Of a stretch of 64,000 bases of DNA, positions 26,410 to 35,682 are shown in pieces. Numbering within the stretch: position 1 is the stretch's first letter; every line of letters starts with the position of its first letter. The notes below the pieces were generated by a model that was not told the DNA's origin, ran no database searches, and saw nothing but the letters and a program-made list of their open reading frames with translations. The translations under genes were made by a program, and so were the position numbers. The DNA lies in NCBI RefSeq assembly GCF_003075525.1, contig NZ_QDDR01000006.1, forward strand, positions 1 to 64,000. Direction: 5' to 3'. Source of the DNA: Pararhodobacter aggregans (GTDB taxonomy: Bacteria > Pseudomonadota > Alphaproteobacteria > Rhodobacterales > Rhodobacteraceae).

Positions 26410-26843
26410 GCGTGGCGGAACGGACAGCGCCGGTTCCGGGCGGCGTCATGGAGGCGGCGCTCTATGTCGATGACCTCGAGGCGACCGAGCGTTTCTACGC
26501 CGGGATCCTCGGACTGCCGGTGGTGCTGAAACAGCCGGGGCGGCATGTGTTCTTCCGCGCGGGCAGCACCATCGTGCTGACCTTCCTGGCCGAAGCCAGC
26601 CGCGTGGCGGTGCCGGGTGCCGCGCTGCCTGTGCCGGTCCATGGGGCCGAGGGGGCGGGGCATCTGTGCTTTGCCGCCAGCGCCGAGGAGCTTGACGCCT
26701 GGGTCGCGCATCTGCGGGCCGAGGGGCAGGTGATCGAGGCGGATTTCCACTGGCCCAACGGCGCCAGGTCCATCTATCTTCGTGATCCGGCGGGCAATTC
26801 CATCGAGTTCGCCGAGCGGAAACTCTGGGAGACACCTGCGTGA
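26406..26843 (+). CDS. VOC (glyoxalase/bleomycin-resistance) family protein
   Basis: A 145-aa beta-alpha-beta-beta-beta fold protein: AALYVDDLEATERFYAGILGLPVV, HLCFAASAEELDAWVAHLRAEGQVIE, YLRDPAGNSIEFAER. These are the typical VOC motifs with possible metal ligands H/E/E (including E in NSIEF). Start overlaps the hydA stop by 4 bp, and the stop overlaps the next start by 4 bp. Role in pyrimidine breakdown is not established; it may handle a reactive intermediate such as malonic semialdehyde (guess). Confidence 0.7.
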   Translation: MSVAERTAPVPGGVMEAALYVDDLEATERFYAGILGLPVVLKQPGRHVFFRAGSTIVLTFLAEASRVAVPGAALPVPVHGAEGAGHLCFAASAEELDAWVAHLRAEGQVIEADFHWPNGARSIYLRDPAGNSIEFAERKLWETPA

Positions 26844-27673
26844 GCGACACAGCCGCCGCCCTTGCCGAGACGCCCGCCGCCGCGCGCGCCGGCGAGGGCC
26901 AGCCAGTGATCGAGGCCCGGGGCCTCAACCTGACCTTCCACACCAATGATGGCCCGGTCCATGCGCTGAAGGACGTGGACCTGACCATCGGCAAGGGGGA
27001 ATTCGTCAGCTTCATCGGCCCGTCGGGCTGCGGCAAGACCACGCTTTTGCGGGCGATTGCCGATCTGGAGCATCCGACCGGCGGCAGTCTGACCGTCAAC
27101 GGCATGAGCCCCGAGGCGGCGCGCAAGGCGCGGGCCTATGGCTATGTGTTCCAGGCGGCGGGGCTTTATCCCTGGCGGACCATCGAGGGCAATGTCCGGC
27201 TGCCCCTGCAGATCATGGGCTATTCCCGGGCCGAGCAGGCCGAACGCGCCCGCAAGGTGCTGGAGCTGGTCGAACTCAGCGGGTTCGAGCGCAAGTTTCC
27301 CTGGCAGCTGTCGGGCGGCATGCAGCAGCGGGCCTCGATTGCCCGGGCGCTGGCCTTCGACGCCGATATCCTGCTGATGGACGAGCCCTTCGGCGCGCTC
27401 GACGAGATCGTGCGCGACCGGCTGAACGAGGAATTGCTGAAGCTCTGGGCGCGGACCGGCAAGACCATCGGCTTTGTCACCCATTCGATCCCCGAGGCGG
27501 TGTATCTGTCGACCAAGATCGTCGTCATGTCGCCGCGCCCCGGGCGCATCACCGATGTGATCGACTCGACCCTGCCGGCCGAGCGCCCGCTGGAGATCCG
27601 CGACACGCCCGAGTTCATCGCCATCGCCCATCGCGTCCGCGAGGGGCTCAGGGCGGGATACGAGGACAGCTGA
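26840..27673 (+). CDS. ABC transporter ATP-binding protein (NitT/TauT type), pyrimidine uptake
   Basis: A 277-aa importer ATPase: Walker A GPSGCGKT at 60-67, Q-loop in YVFQAAGLYPWRT, signature LSGGMQQRASIARALAF, Walker B ILLMDEPFGALDEI, H-loop VTHSIPEAV. The NitT/TauT/SsuB group is usually paired with NMT1-type binding proteins as here. It is the first gene of the importer part of the operon (two permeases and an NMT1-like binding protein follow). Confidence 0.88.
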   Translation: MSDTAAALAETPAAARAGEGQPVIEARGLNLTFHTNDGPVHALKDVDLTIGKGEFVSFIGPSGCGKTTLLRAIADLEHPTGGSLTVNGMSPEAARKARAYGYVFQAAGLYPWRTIEGNVRLPLQIMGYSRAEQAERARKVLELVELSGFERKFPWQLSGGMQQRASIARALAFDADILLMDEPFGALDEIVRDRLNEELLKLWARTGKTIGFVTHSIPEAVYLSTKIVVMSPRPGRITDVIDSTLPAERPLEIRDTPEFIAIAHRVREGLRAGYEDS

Positions 27674-27713
27674 CGACCAAAAGACTGACAACAAAAAGAA
27701 CGAGGGACCTATC

Positions 27714-28235
27714 ATGAAGATCATCACGCAAGGCCTTGTCCTGTCGGGATTGCTGGCTGTGTCGGCAGGCGTGGCGCAGGCTGTCGTGCCCCCGGGGGCG
27801 ACCCAGGGCGGGCGCTCGGGCGAGCTGATCGCCATGGCGACGCTCTTGCCGATGTCCGAGGACGAATTCACCGCCGCCCAGGCCGCCGGTGGCGCCCGGA
27901 TCGCGCCGCTGGACGGCACCGCGCCCGGTGAGACGCTGTTCTTCGGCCTGTTCGCGGCGGGGTTCTCGCTCAGGGACGGGGCGGTCGACATGCATTGCCG
28001 GGTGACGCTGGCCACGCCTGATGGCTGGCGTCAGCAGGTCTCGGATGCGCCCTGCGCGCGGGGCGAGTTCGACGCCTCGCCGCGCGACGCCTATCTCCTG
28101 CTGGGCTTTGACTTCGCCGTGCCGGGCGCCCTGGCTGGCCGCCAGCTGATCGTCACCGCCGAGGTGGTGGACGAGGTGACCGGCGCCAGCGTGCCGCTGG
28201 CGGTGGCCGCGACCATCGACCGGGTGAGCGAGTGA
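27714..28235 (+). CDS. Periplasmic protein of unknown function, importer operon
   Basis: A 173-aa protein with a clear signal peptide (KIITQGLVLSGLLAVSAGVAQAVV, cleavage near AQA-VV). The mature part has two cysteines (MHCRVT and APCARG) that could form a disulfide. It does not resemble the NMT1 binding protein encoded later. Position between the ATPase and the permeases suggests an accessory periplasmic component, but the function is unknown. Confidence 0.6.
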   Translation: MKIITQGLVLSGLLAVSAGVAQAVVPPGATQGGRSGELIAMATLLPMSEDEFTAAQAAGGARIAPLDGTAPGETLFFGLFAAGFSLRDGAVDMHCRVTLATPDGWRQQVSDAPCARGEFDASPRDAYLLLGFDFAVPGALAGRQLIVTAEVVDEVTGASVPLAVAATIDRVSE

Positions 28236-28281
28236 CCACAGGCCGCATTCATCCGAAGGCCGGGGCGGGGAGGGCGCGCGC

Positions 28282-29217
28282 ATGAGCCGGTCGCTTCCCG
28301 TGCTGACCGTCACCGCGGTGCTGATCGCGCTCTGGTATCTGGCGGTGATCCCGATGAACGCGACCTGGGAATACGACCAGGCGCGGCGGGCGGGAACCGA
28401 GTTGCCCTTCACCGAGATGGTCGCCCGCACCATGGCGCAGGAGCGCCCCGTCCTGCCCGCGCCGCACCAGGTGGTGATCGGGCTTTACCAGCAGACCGTG
28501 GGCTGCGACGCGGTGGGGCGGCGGATGTGCCGCGAGACGACGCCCCTGACCGTGCAGGGTTTCGGGCAGCGGGTGGTGGCGGCCTTCACCTCGAACCGCA
28601 GCCTCGTCTACCACGCCGGGGTCACGCTCAGCGCCACGATGCTGGGCTTCCTGATCGGCACCGGCGGCGGCATCCTGCTGGCCATCGGCATCGTCTATAA
28701 CCGGGCCATGGACGCCTCGGTCATGCCCTGGGCCATCGCCAGCCAGACCATTCCGATCATCGCGCTGGCGCCGATGATTATCGTCGTGCTGAATTCGGTG
28801 GGGATCTCGGGGCTGGTGCCCAAGGCGATCATTGCCGCCTATCTCAGCTTCTTCCCGGTGGTCGTCGGCATGGTGAAGGGGTTGCGCTCGCCCGATGCGA
28901 TGCAGATGGACCAGATGAAGACCTGGTCGGCCACGGGGGCGCAGGTCTTCGCGCGGCTCCGGCTGCCGATGTCGATGCCCTATCTCTTTGCCTCGCTGAA
29001 GGTGGGCATCGCCGCGGCGCTGGTCGGCACCATCGTCGGCGAGCTGCCGGTGCAGGAGGGGGGGCTTGGCGTGCGGCTGCTGTCGGGCAGCTATTACGGG
29101 CAGACGATACAGATCTGGGCCGCGCTCTTTGCCGCGGCGATCCTGGCGGCGGGGCTGGTGGGCATCGTCGGGCTGATCGAGCGGCGGGTGCTGGCGCGCA
29201 TGGGGATGAAGCGATGA
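28282..29217 (+). CDS. ABC transporter permease (NitT/TauT type)
   Basis: A 311-aa inner-membrane permease with an N-terminal helix (VLTVTAVLIALWYLAVI), a periplasmic loop of about 80 residues and a core of about five helices. The binding-protein-dependent permease EAA-like loop is present near WSATGAQVFARLRLPMSMPYLFASLKVG. GGGGAGGG precedes the ATG at 28282. It overlaps the second permease by 4 bp; the two form the heterodimer channel. Confidence 0.85.
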   Translation: MSRSLPVLTVTAVLIALWYLAVIPMNATWEYDQARRAGTELPFTEMVARTMAQERPVLPAPHQVVIGLYQQTVGCDAVGRRMCRETTPLTVQGFGQRVVAAFTSNRSLVYHAGVTLSATMLGFLIGTGGGILLAIGIVYNRAMDASVMPWAIASQTIPIIALAPMIIVVLNSVGISGLVPKAIIAAYLSFFPVVVGMVKGLRSPDAMQMDQMKTWSATGAQVFARLRLPMSMPYLFASLKVGIAAALVGTIVGELPVQEGGLGVRLLSGSYYGQTIQIWAALFAAAILAAGLVGIVGLIERRVLARMGMKR

Positions 29218-30323
29218 ACGGGCTGATGCAGGGGCAGGGCGCCTGGATCCGGCTGGGCTTTGGCGCCGCGGTGCTGGCCGCCTGCTGGCTTCCCCGCGCC
29301 GCCGGGGGGGCGGAGCCCGGTGTGCTGACGCTGGTCGCGCTCACCGTGGCGCTGGCGCTCTCGGTCCTGGTGCCGGGCGTGGCGCTGGCGGGCCGGGCGG
29401 TGCTGTTGCTGGCGATGGGCGGGGCGCTGGGCGTCGCCGGGGTCGGGCTCGCCTTCGGGCAGACCGGGGCCGAGGCGCAGGGCTTCTGGGCCGCCGCCAT
29501 CGCCCTCTGGCTCGGCGCCTGGCTGCTGGTCGCGCTGGTCGCGGATCTGCCGCGGCGGGGCGGGGTCTGGGGGCTGATCGCGCCGCTGGTCTTCGGCGCG
29601 ACGATCCTCTGGGCCTGGGAAACGGTGGTGCGGGCACTCGACGTACCGCGGGTGATCCTGCCCGCGCCCTCCGAGATCGCCGCCCGCCTCGCCACCTCGA
29701 GCGAGACGCTCTGGATCGACATGCTCCAGACCTTCGGCCGGGGGGCGCTGGCGGGCTATGCCATCGGCTGCGGTTCGGCCTTCCTGTTCGCGCTGGTCGT
29801 CGACCGCTACCCGTTCCTCAAGCGCGGCCTGCTGCCGGTGGGCAATTTCCTGGCGGCGCTGCCGATCATCGGCACGGCGCCGATTTTCGTCATGTGGTTC
29901 GGTTTCGACTGGCCGTCGAAGGCGGCGGTGGTGGTGGCGATGGTCTTCTTCCCGATGCTGGTGAACACCGTCCAGGGCCTCACCGCGACCGAGGCGATGC
30001 AGCGCGACCTGATGCACACCTATTCGGCCAGCTGGGGGCAGACGCTGATCCGCCTGCGCCTGCCTGCCGCCATGCCCTTCATCTTCAACGGGCTGAAAAT
30101 CTGTGCAACGCTGGCGCTGATCGGGGCCATCGTCGCCGAGTTCTTCGGTTCGCCCACCTATGGCATGGGCTTTCGTATCTCGACCGAGGTCGGGCGCTTG
30201 TCGCTGGACATGGTCTGGGCAGAAATCGCCGTGGCTGCGGCCCTGGGGTCGGCGTTCTACGGCGTCTGGGCTCTGCTCGAACGGCAGGTGACCTTCTGGC
30301 ACCCGTCGCAGCGCGGCAGATAA
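29214..30323 (+). CDS. ABC transporter permease (NitT/TauT type) with extended N-terminus
   Basis: A 369-aa permease. Unlike its partner it begins with an extra set of about four short hydrophobic segments (residues 12-115, many Ala/Leu/Gly) before the conserved BPD domain, whose loop reads YSASWGQTLIRLRLPAAMPFIFNGLKIC. The 4-bp overlap with the first permease indicates coupled translation. It ends 43 bp before the binding protein. The long hydrophobic N-terminus is unusual for the NitT/TauT group. Confidence 0.8.
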   Translation: MNGLMQGQGAWIRLGFGAAVLAACWLPRAAGGAEPGVLTLVALTVALALSVLVPGVALAGRAVLLLAMGGALGVAGVGLAFGQTGAEAQGFWAAAIALWLGAWLLVALVADLPRRGGVWGLIAPLVFGATILWAWETVVRALDVPRVILPAPSEIAARLATSSETLWIDMLQTFGRGALAGYAIGCGSAFLFALVVDRYPFLKRGLLPVGNFLAALPIIGTAPIFVMWFGFDWPSKAAVVVAMVFFPMLVNTVQGLTATEAMQRDLMHTYSASWGQTLIRLRLPAAMPFIFNGLKICATLALIGAIVAEFFGSPTYGMGFRISTEVGRLSLDMVWAEIAVAAALGSAFYGVWALLERQVTFWHPSQRGR

Positions 30324-30365
30324 ATCCGGCCCCTGGAAGGGCCGGCCAACAAGGAGGTTGAACGA

Positions 30366-31358
30366 ATGATGAAGTATGGATGGGCCGGGTTGGCCGCGGC
30401 GCTGGGGATGACGGCCGGCATGGCCTCGGCCCAGGATGCGGTGACGCTGCAGCTGAAATGGGTCACGCAGGGCCAGTTCGCAGGCTATTACGTCGCCCTC
30501 GACAACGGCTATTACGAAGAGGAAGGCCTCGACGTGACGATCCGCCCCGGCGGCCCCGACATCGCGCCGGTGCAGGTGCTGATGGGCGGCGGCGCCGATG
30601 TGATGGTCGACTGGATGCCGTCCGCGCTGGCCGCGCGCGAGCAGGGGGCGCCGGTGGTGAACATCGCCCAGCCGGTGATCCGCTCGGGCCTGATGCTGGT
30701 CTGCTGGGCCGATGCGGGCATCGCCACGCCCGAGGATTTCCGCGGCCACAAGATCGGCACCTGGTTCTTCGGCAACGAGATCCCGCTGCTGAACTGGCTG
30801 TCGCAGCTGGGCATTCCCACCACCGGCGGCGAGGACGGGGCCGAGATCCTGCGCATCGGCTTCAACGTCGATCCGCTGCTGCAGCGTCAGGCCGATTGCG
30901 TCACCGCGATGACCTATAACGAATACTGGCAGGTGATCGACGCGGGCGTCACGCCCGAGCAGATCGTCGTCTTCCGCTACGAGGATTACGGCGTCGCCAC
31001 GCTGGAGGACGGCCTGTGGGTCAATGAGGCGAATCTCTCGGACCCGGCCTTCGTCGAGCGCATGGCCCGATTCGTCCGCGCCTCGATGCGCGGCTGGGAA
31101 TGGGCGCTGGCCAACCCCGAGGCCGCGGCCGAGATGGTGCTCGACCATGACGAGACCGGCGCGCAGACGCTGGAGCATCAGGTCCGCATGGTCCGCGAAA
31201 TGGCGGCGCTGACTGAAGGATCGACCGGCGTTCTGGACGAGGCGGCCTATCAGCGCACCGTCGACACGCTGTTGGGCGGCGGCTCGGATCCGGTCATCAC
31301 CCGGGCGCCGGAAGGGGCCTTCACCCATGCCGTGACCGACGCCGCGACGATGGAATAA
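30366..31358 (+). CDS. NMT1/THI5-like ABC substrate-binding protein, probable pyrimidine ligand
   Basis: A 330-aa periplasmic binding protein: signal peptide (GWAGLAAALGMTAGMASAQDA), then the NMT1-type pattern LQLKWVTQGQFAGYYVALDNGYYEEEGLDVTIRPGGPDIAPVQVLMGGGADVMVDWMPSALAAREQG. This family binds pyrimidines and their precursors (for example hydroxymethylpyrimidine). A strong SD AAGGAGG at 30351-30357 precedes the ATG at 30366; ATG at 30369 is an alternative. A terminator follows, ending the eleven-gene operon. Confidence 0.85.
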   Translation: MMKYGWAGLAAALGMTAGMASAQDAVTLQLKWVTQGQFAGYYVALDNGYYEEEGLDVTIRPGGPDIAPVQVLMGGGADVMVDWMPSALAAREQGAPVVNIAQPVIRSGLMLVCWADAGIATPEDFRGHKIGTWFFGNEIPLLNWLSQLGIPTTGGEDGAEILRIGFNVDPLLQRQADCVTAMTYNEYWQVIDAGVTPEQIVVFRYEDYGVATLEDGLWVNEANLSDPAFVERMARFVRASMRGWEWALANPEAAAEMVLDHDETGAQTLEHQVRMVREMAALTEGSTGVLDEAAYQRTVDTLLGGGSDPVITRAPEGAFTHAVTDAATME

Positions 31359-31397
31359 GCGGCGGCGAACCGTCTGCTGTCACCTTACGGACACACT

Positions 31398-31427
31398 GGC
31401 CGGGCCCCCCTCAGGGCCCGGCCTTTT
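31398..31427 (+). terminator. Rho-independent terminator, end of pyrimidine operon
   Basis: Stem GGCCGGGCCC / GGGCCCGGCC (10 perfect pairs) with loop CCCTCA and a TTTT tail at 31424-31427. Confidence 0.9.
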
Positions 31428-31583
31428 CATCTGACATCTCAAGACAGAGTGCCAAGTGGGCCGGATTCCTGACATTCCCTGAGCATCCGGGAATGAGTCG
31501 GTGCATCCCTGGTAGGCGCTCGCAGGGTCAAGCACAAAATCCTGTGGAAGTCGTGAAGATTGCCATTGACCAGACCCCGCCAA

Positions 31584-31630
31584 ATACGTCAGATTGTGTG
31601 GGCCGACAACAGGGCCACTAGATATAGTAA
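31584..31630 (+). promoter_or_regulatory. Two NrdR boxes upstream of nrdJ
   Basis: Box 1 at 31584-31599 (ATACGTCAGATTGTGT) and box 2 at 31615-31630 (CCACTAGATATAGTAA) resemble the NrdR consensus ACACTATATATAGTGT; box 2 matches at 12 of the central 14 positions, box 1 at about 11 of 16. Their centres are 31 bp apart, the usual NrdR spacing. NrdR represses ribonucleotide reductase genes. The stretch 31428-31583 holds no gene; it contains only a weak inverted repeat CATTCCC/GGGAATG (31473-31495). Confidence 0.7.
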
Positions 31631-31806
31631 GGCTCGACGAGGCAGGGACAGACAGGCAGAATCACAGGCACCTCTCACGATATCGGGGTGAACGGCGCGC
31701 TTCGGGTGCGGCGGAAGCGAATCTGCGGGAGTTCCGGCCAAGCGACCGCGTGATGTGATGCACGCCCTCGTTGTCTTTGAAACATAGGGACAAAGGGGAC
31801 AGGTCC

Positions 31807-34800
31807 ATGAAGATCGAGCGGAAATTCACCACCGACGGGCAGGACGCCTATGCGGCGCTTTCGTTCACCACCACGGTGTCCGAGATTCGCAACCCCGACG
31901 GCAAGATCGTCTTCCGCAACGATCAGGTCGAAGTCCCCGAAGGCTGGTCGCAGGTCGCCTCGGACGTGATCGCGCAGAAGTACTTCCGCAAGGCCGGTGT
32001 CCCCGCCCGCCTGAAGAAGGTCGCCGAGAAGGGCGTTCCCGACTTCCTGTGGCGCTCGATCCCCGATGACAAGGCGCTGGCCGATCTCCCCGAATCGGAG
32101 CGTTTCACCGGCGAGACCTCGGCCAAGCAGGTGTTCGACCGTCTGGCGGGCGCCTGGGCCTATTGGGGCTGGAAGGGCGGCTATTTCACCACCGAGGGTG
32201 ACGCGCAGGCCTATTACGACGAGATGCGCGTGATGCTGGCCCGGCAGATGGCCGCGCCGAACTCGCCGCAATGGTTCAACACCGGTTTGCATTGGGCCTA
32301 TGGCATCGACGGCCCGTCGCAGGGCCACTTCTACGTCGACCCCTTCACCCACAAGCTGGTGAAGTCGAAGTCGTCCTACGAGCATCCGCAGCCCCACGCC
32401 TGCTTCATCCAGTCGGTTTCCGACGATCTGGTGAACGAGGGCGGGATCATGGACCTCTGGGTCCGCGAGGCGCGTCTGTTCAAATACGGCTCCGGCACCG
32501 GCACCAACTTTTCCAGCCTGCGCGCGGAAGGCGAGAAGCTCTCGGGCGGCGGCAAGTCCTCGGGCCTGATGGGTTTCCTCAAGATCGGCGACCGCGCGGC
32601 GGGCGCGATCAAGTCGGGCGGCACCACGCGCCGCGCGGCGAAGATGGTGATCATCGACATGGATCACCCCGATATCGAGGATTTCATCAACTGGAAGGTC
32701 ATCGAGGAGCAGAAAGTCGCCTCGCTGGTGGCCGGGTCCAAGGCGCATGAAGCCCGCCTGAACGAGATCTTCGCGGCGATCCGCGAATGGGACGGCTCGT
32801 CGGAAGACGCGGTCGATCCGTCGAAGAACCCGTCGCTGAAGGCCGCGATCCGCTCGGCCAAGAAGGCGATGATCCCCGACACCTATACCAACCGCGTGCT
32901 GCAATACGCCAAGCAGGGCTATACCTCGATCGAATTCCCGACCTACGACACGGATTGGGATTCGGAAGCCTATGTCTCGGTCTCGGGCCAGAACTCGAAC
33001 AACTCGGTCCGCGTGACCGACGCCTTCCTCAAGGCCGTCAAAGACGACGCCCCCTGGGAGCTGGTGCGCCGCACCGATGGCAAGGTCGCCAAGACCGTCT
33101 CGGCCCGCGAGCTCTGGGATCAGGTCGGCCACGCCGCCTGGGCCTGCGCCGACCCGGGGATCCAGTTCCACGACACGGTCAACGCCTGGCACACCTGCCC
33201 GGCCGATGGCCCGATCCGCGGCTCGAACCCCTGCTCGGAATACATGTTCCTCGATGACACGGCCTGCAACCTGGCCTCGATGAACCTGCTGAAATTCTTC
33301 GAGAACGGCAAATTCGACGCCGAGGGCTATATCCACGCCACCCGCCTGTGGACCGTGACGCTGGAAATCAGCGTGATGATGGCGCAATTCCCGTCGAAGG
33401 AAATCGCGCAGCGCAGCTACGATTACCGGACCCTCGGCCTCGGCTATGCCAACATCGGCGGTCTGCTGATGAACATGGGGCTGGGCTATGACAGCGATCA
33501 GGGCCGCGCCATGGCCGGTGCCCTGACCGCGCTGATGACCGGCATCTCCTATGCCACCTCGGCCGAGATGGCGGCCGAACTCGGCGCCTTCCCGGGCTAT
33601 GCCCGCAACCGCGAGCATATGCTGCGCGTCATCCGCAACCACCGCCGCGCCGCGCAGGGCCTGACCGATTTCGAGGGCGTGAACGTCAACCCGGTGCTGC
33701 TGGACGCGGCCAATTGCCCCGATGCCACGCTGGTGGCGCTGGCCCGCAACGCCTGGGACGAGGCGCTGGCCCTGGGCGAGGCGCATGGCTACCGCAACGC
33801 GCAATCCACCGTCATCGCGCCGACCGGCACCATCGGTCTGGTCATGGATTGCGACACGACCGGCATCGAGCCCGATTTCGCGCTGGTGAAGTTCAAGAAG
33901 CTGGCCGGCGGCGGCTATTTCAAGATCATCAACCAATCGGTTCCGGCCGCGCTGGCGAAACTGGGCTACAAGCCCAGCCAGATCGAGGAGATCGTCGCCT
34001 ATGCCGTGGGTCACGGCACCATCGGCCAGGCGCCCGGCATCAACCACACGGCGCTGATCGGCCACGGCTTCGGCCCGGCCGAGATCAAGAAGGTCGAGGC
34101 GGCGCTCGCCACCGCCTTCGACATCCGCTTCGTCTTCAACCAGTGGACGCTTGGCGAGGAATTCTGCCGCGAGACGCTGGGTATCCCGCAGGCGAAGCTG
34201 AACGACCCCTCGTTCGACCTGCTCAAGCACCTCGGCTTCACCAAGCAGCAGGTCGAGGCCGCTAACGATCACGTCCTCGGCACGATGACGCTGGAAGGCG
34301 CGCCGCATCTGAAGGCCGAGCATTACGCGATCTTCGATTGCGCCAATGCCTGCGGCAAGAAGGGCACGCGCTACCTGTCGGTGGACAGCCACATCCGCAT
34401 GATGGCCGCCGCGCAGTCGTTCATCTCGGGCGCCATCTCCAAGACGATCAACATGCCGAACACGGCGACGATCGAAGAGACGCTGGCCGCCTATGAACTC
34501 AGCTGGTCGCTGGGCATCAAGGCGAACGCGCTTTACCGCGACGGCTCGAAACTGTCGCAGCCGCTGGCCTCGGCGCTGATCGAGGACGACGAGGAGGCCG
34601 AGGAAATCCTCGCCACCGGCTCGAACCAGGAGAAAGCCGCGCTGATCGCCGAGAAGATCGTCGAGAAGATCATCGTCAAGGAAATCGCCCGCGGCCGCGA
34701 GAAGCTGCCCGAGCGCCGCAAGGGCTATACCCAGAAGGCCATCGTCGGCGGACACAAGGTCTATCTGCGGACCGGCGAATACGGCGACGGGCGTCTGGGC

Positions 34801-35481
34801 GAGATCTTCATCGACATGCACAAGGAAGGCGCGGGCTTCCGGGCGATGATGAACAACTTCGCCATCGCGGTCTCGGTCGGTCTGCAATACGGCGTGCCGC
34901 TGGAGGAATTCGTCGACGCCTTCACCTTCACCCGGTTTGAACCCGCGGGCATGGTGCAGGGCAACGAGGCGGTGAAGAATGCCACCTCGATCCTGGACTA
35001 TATCTTCCGCGAACTGGCGATCTCGTATCTGGACCGCACGGATCTGGCGCATGTGAAGCCCTCGGGCGCGTCCTTCGACGACCTCGGCTCGGGCGACAAG
35101 GAAGGCCAGAAGAACGTGAGCCCGGTGTCGGATGACGCCGCCTCGCGCGGGCTGGAAGTGCTGCGGCAGATCTCCTCGACCGGGTATCTGCGCAAGCGCC
35201 TGCCGCAGGAGCTGATCGTGCTGCAGGGCGGCACGGCGCATGTGGCGCGCACCGCCGACGGCTCGGTCCCGCAGGCGATCCCGCCCTTGGGCGGCGTGGC
35301 CGTGGCGGCCCGGGTCGAGACCTCGGTCGAGGCGGTGTCCATCGGCATGGACGCCCGCACCAAGGCCAAGATGCAGGGCTACGAGGGCGATCCCTGCGGC
35401 GAATGCGGCAATTACACGCTGGTCCGCAACGGCACCTGCATGAAGTGCAACACCTGCGGCTCGACCTCGGGCTGTAGCTGA
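31807..35481 (+). CDS. nrdJ: Vitamin B12-dependent (class II) ribonucleoside-diphosphate reductase
   Basis: A 1224-aa adenosylcobalamin-dependent reductase making deoxyribonucleotides without an NrdB radical partner. Redox and active-site cysteines are in HACFIQSV, the thiyl-radical stretch [18 protein letters not shown], and the C-terminal [28 protein letters not shown], which is the thioredoxin-linked Cys-rich tail. The ATG at 31807 is preceded by GGGGACAGG. A 350-aa-scale insertion relative to short class II enzymes is usual in alphaproteobacteria. No other class of reductase is seen in the window. The upstream NrdR boxes suggest repression when dNTPs are ample. Confidence 0.95.
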   Translation: MKIERKFTTDGQDAYAALSFTTTVSEIRNPDGKIVFRNDQVEVPEGWSQVASDVIAQKYFRKAGVPARLKKVAEKGVPDFLWRSIPDDKALADLPESERFTGETSAKQVFDRLAGAWAYWGWKGGYFTTEGDAQAYYDEMRVMLARQMAAPNSPQWFNTGLHWAYGIDGPSQGHFYVDPFTHKLVKSKSSYEHPQPHACFIQSVSDDLVNEGGIMDLWVREARLFKYGSGTGTNFSSLRAEGEKLSGGGKSSGLMGFLKIGDRAAGAIKSGGTTRRAAKMVIIDMDHPDIEDFINWKVIEEQKVASLVAGSKAHEARLNEIFAAIREWDGSSEDAVDPSKNPSLKAAIRSAKKAMIPDTYTNRVLQYAKQGYTSIEFPTYDTDWDSEAYVSVSGQNSNNSVRVTDAFLKAVKDDAPWELVRRTDGKVAKTVSARELWDQVGHAAWACADPGIQFHDTVNAWHTCPADGPIRGSNPCSEYMFLDDTACNLASMNLLKFFENGKFDAEGYIHATRLWTVTLEISVMMAQFPSKEIAQRSYDYRTLGLGYANIGGLLMNMGLGYDSDQGRAMAGALTALMTGISYATSAEMAAELGAFPGYARNREHMLRVIRNHRRAAQGLTDFEGVNVNPVLLDAANCPDATLVALARNAWDEALALGEAHGYRNAQSTVIAPTGTIGLVMDCDTTGIEPDFALVKFKKLAGGGYFKIINQSVPAALAKLGYKPSQIEEIVAYAVGHGTIGQAPGINHTALIGHGFGPAEIKKVEAALATAFDIRFVFNQWTLGEEFCRETLGIPQAKLNDPSFDLLKHLGFTKQQVEAANDHVLGTMTLEGAPHLKAEHYAIFDCANACGKKGTRYLSVDSHIRMMAAAQSFISGAISKTINMPNTATIEETLAAYELSWSLGIKANALYRDGSKLSQPLASALIEDDEEAEEILATGSNQEKAALIAEKIVEKIIVKEIARGREKLPERRKGYTQKAIVGGHKVYLRTGEYGDGRLGEIFIDMHKEGAGFRAMMNNFAIAVSVGLQYGVPLEEFVDAFTFTRFEPAGMVQGNEAVKNATSILDYIFRELAISYLDRTDLAHVKPSGASFDDLGSGDKEGQKNVSPVSDDAASRGLEVLRQISSTGYLRKRLPQELIVLQGGTAHVARTADGSVPQAIPPLGGVAVAARVETSVEAVSIGMDARTKAKMQGYEGDPCGECGNYTLVRNGTCMKCNTCGSTSGCS

Positions 35482-35502
35482 GGCGATTGCGACAGGACGA
35501 CG

Positions 35503-35530
35503 AAAGGGCCGGGGGAAACCCCGGCCCTTT
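35503..35530 (+). terminator. Rho-independent terminator after nrdJ
   Basis: Stem AAAGGGCCGGGG / CCCCGGCCCTTT, loop GAAA (35515-35518). The pairing is perfect over 12 bp, with the final TTT inside the stem. Confidence 0.85.
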
Positions 35531-35542
35531 GGTTTGGAGGAA

Positions 35543-35591
35543 GCGGCGGGAGGCGCGCTCCCGCCCGCCCACCCCGCGCGCCTCCCGCCGC
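35543..35591. repeat. Inverted repeat with 17-nt loop (copy 2 of a shared-loop hairpin)
   Basis: Arms 35543-35558 (GCGGCGGGAGGCGCGC) and 35576-35591 are perfect complements. The 17-nt loop 35559-35575, TCCCGCCCGCCCACCCC, is identical to the loop at 955-971, whereas the arms are unrelated. Confidence 0.8.
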
Positions 35592-35594
35592 GGA

Positions 35595-35675
35595 GAGGGC
35601 AGCGCGGGGTGGCGGCGCCCCGGGGGTTTCACACCCCCGGACCCCCGTGGGATATTTGCAGCGCAAAGAAGGGCA
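35595..35675. repeat. Intergenic repeat of the ATATTT-GAACAAAG family, copy F (divergent)
   Basis: A CCCCGGGGGTTTCACACCCCCGG hairpin leads to a variant core GGGATATTTGCAGCGCAAAG, which differs from the family core in the middle bases. It sits between the nrdJ terminator and the convergent yghU stop. Confidence 0.55.
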
Positions 35676-35682
35676 GGGCGCC

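Noticed and set aside
31428-31806. Cobalamin riboswitch upstream of nrdJ
   Set aside because: I find no B12-box or matching stem arrangement. The NrdR boxes account for the conserved-looking sequence.
31675-35241. 1188-aa open frame antisense to nrdJ
   Set aside because: Its residues are a GC-rich shadow (Arg, His, Gly, Val) with no recognisable motifs, while nrdJ on the other strand has full family motifs.
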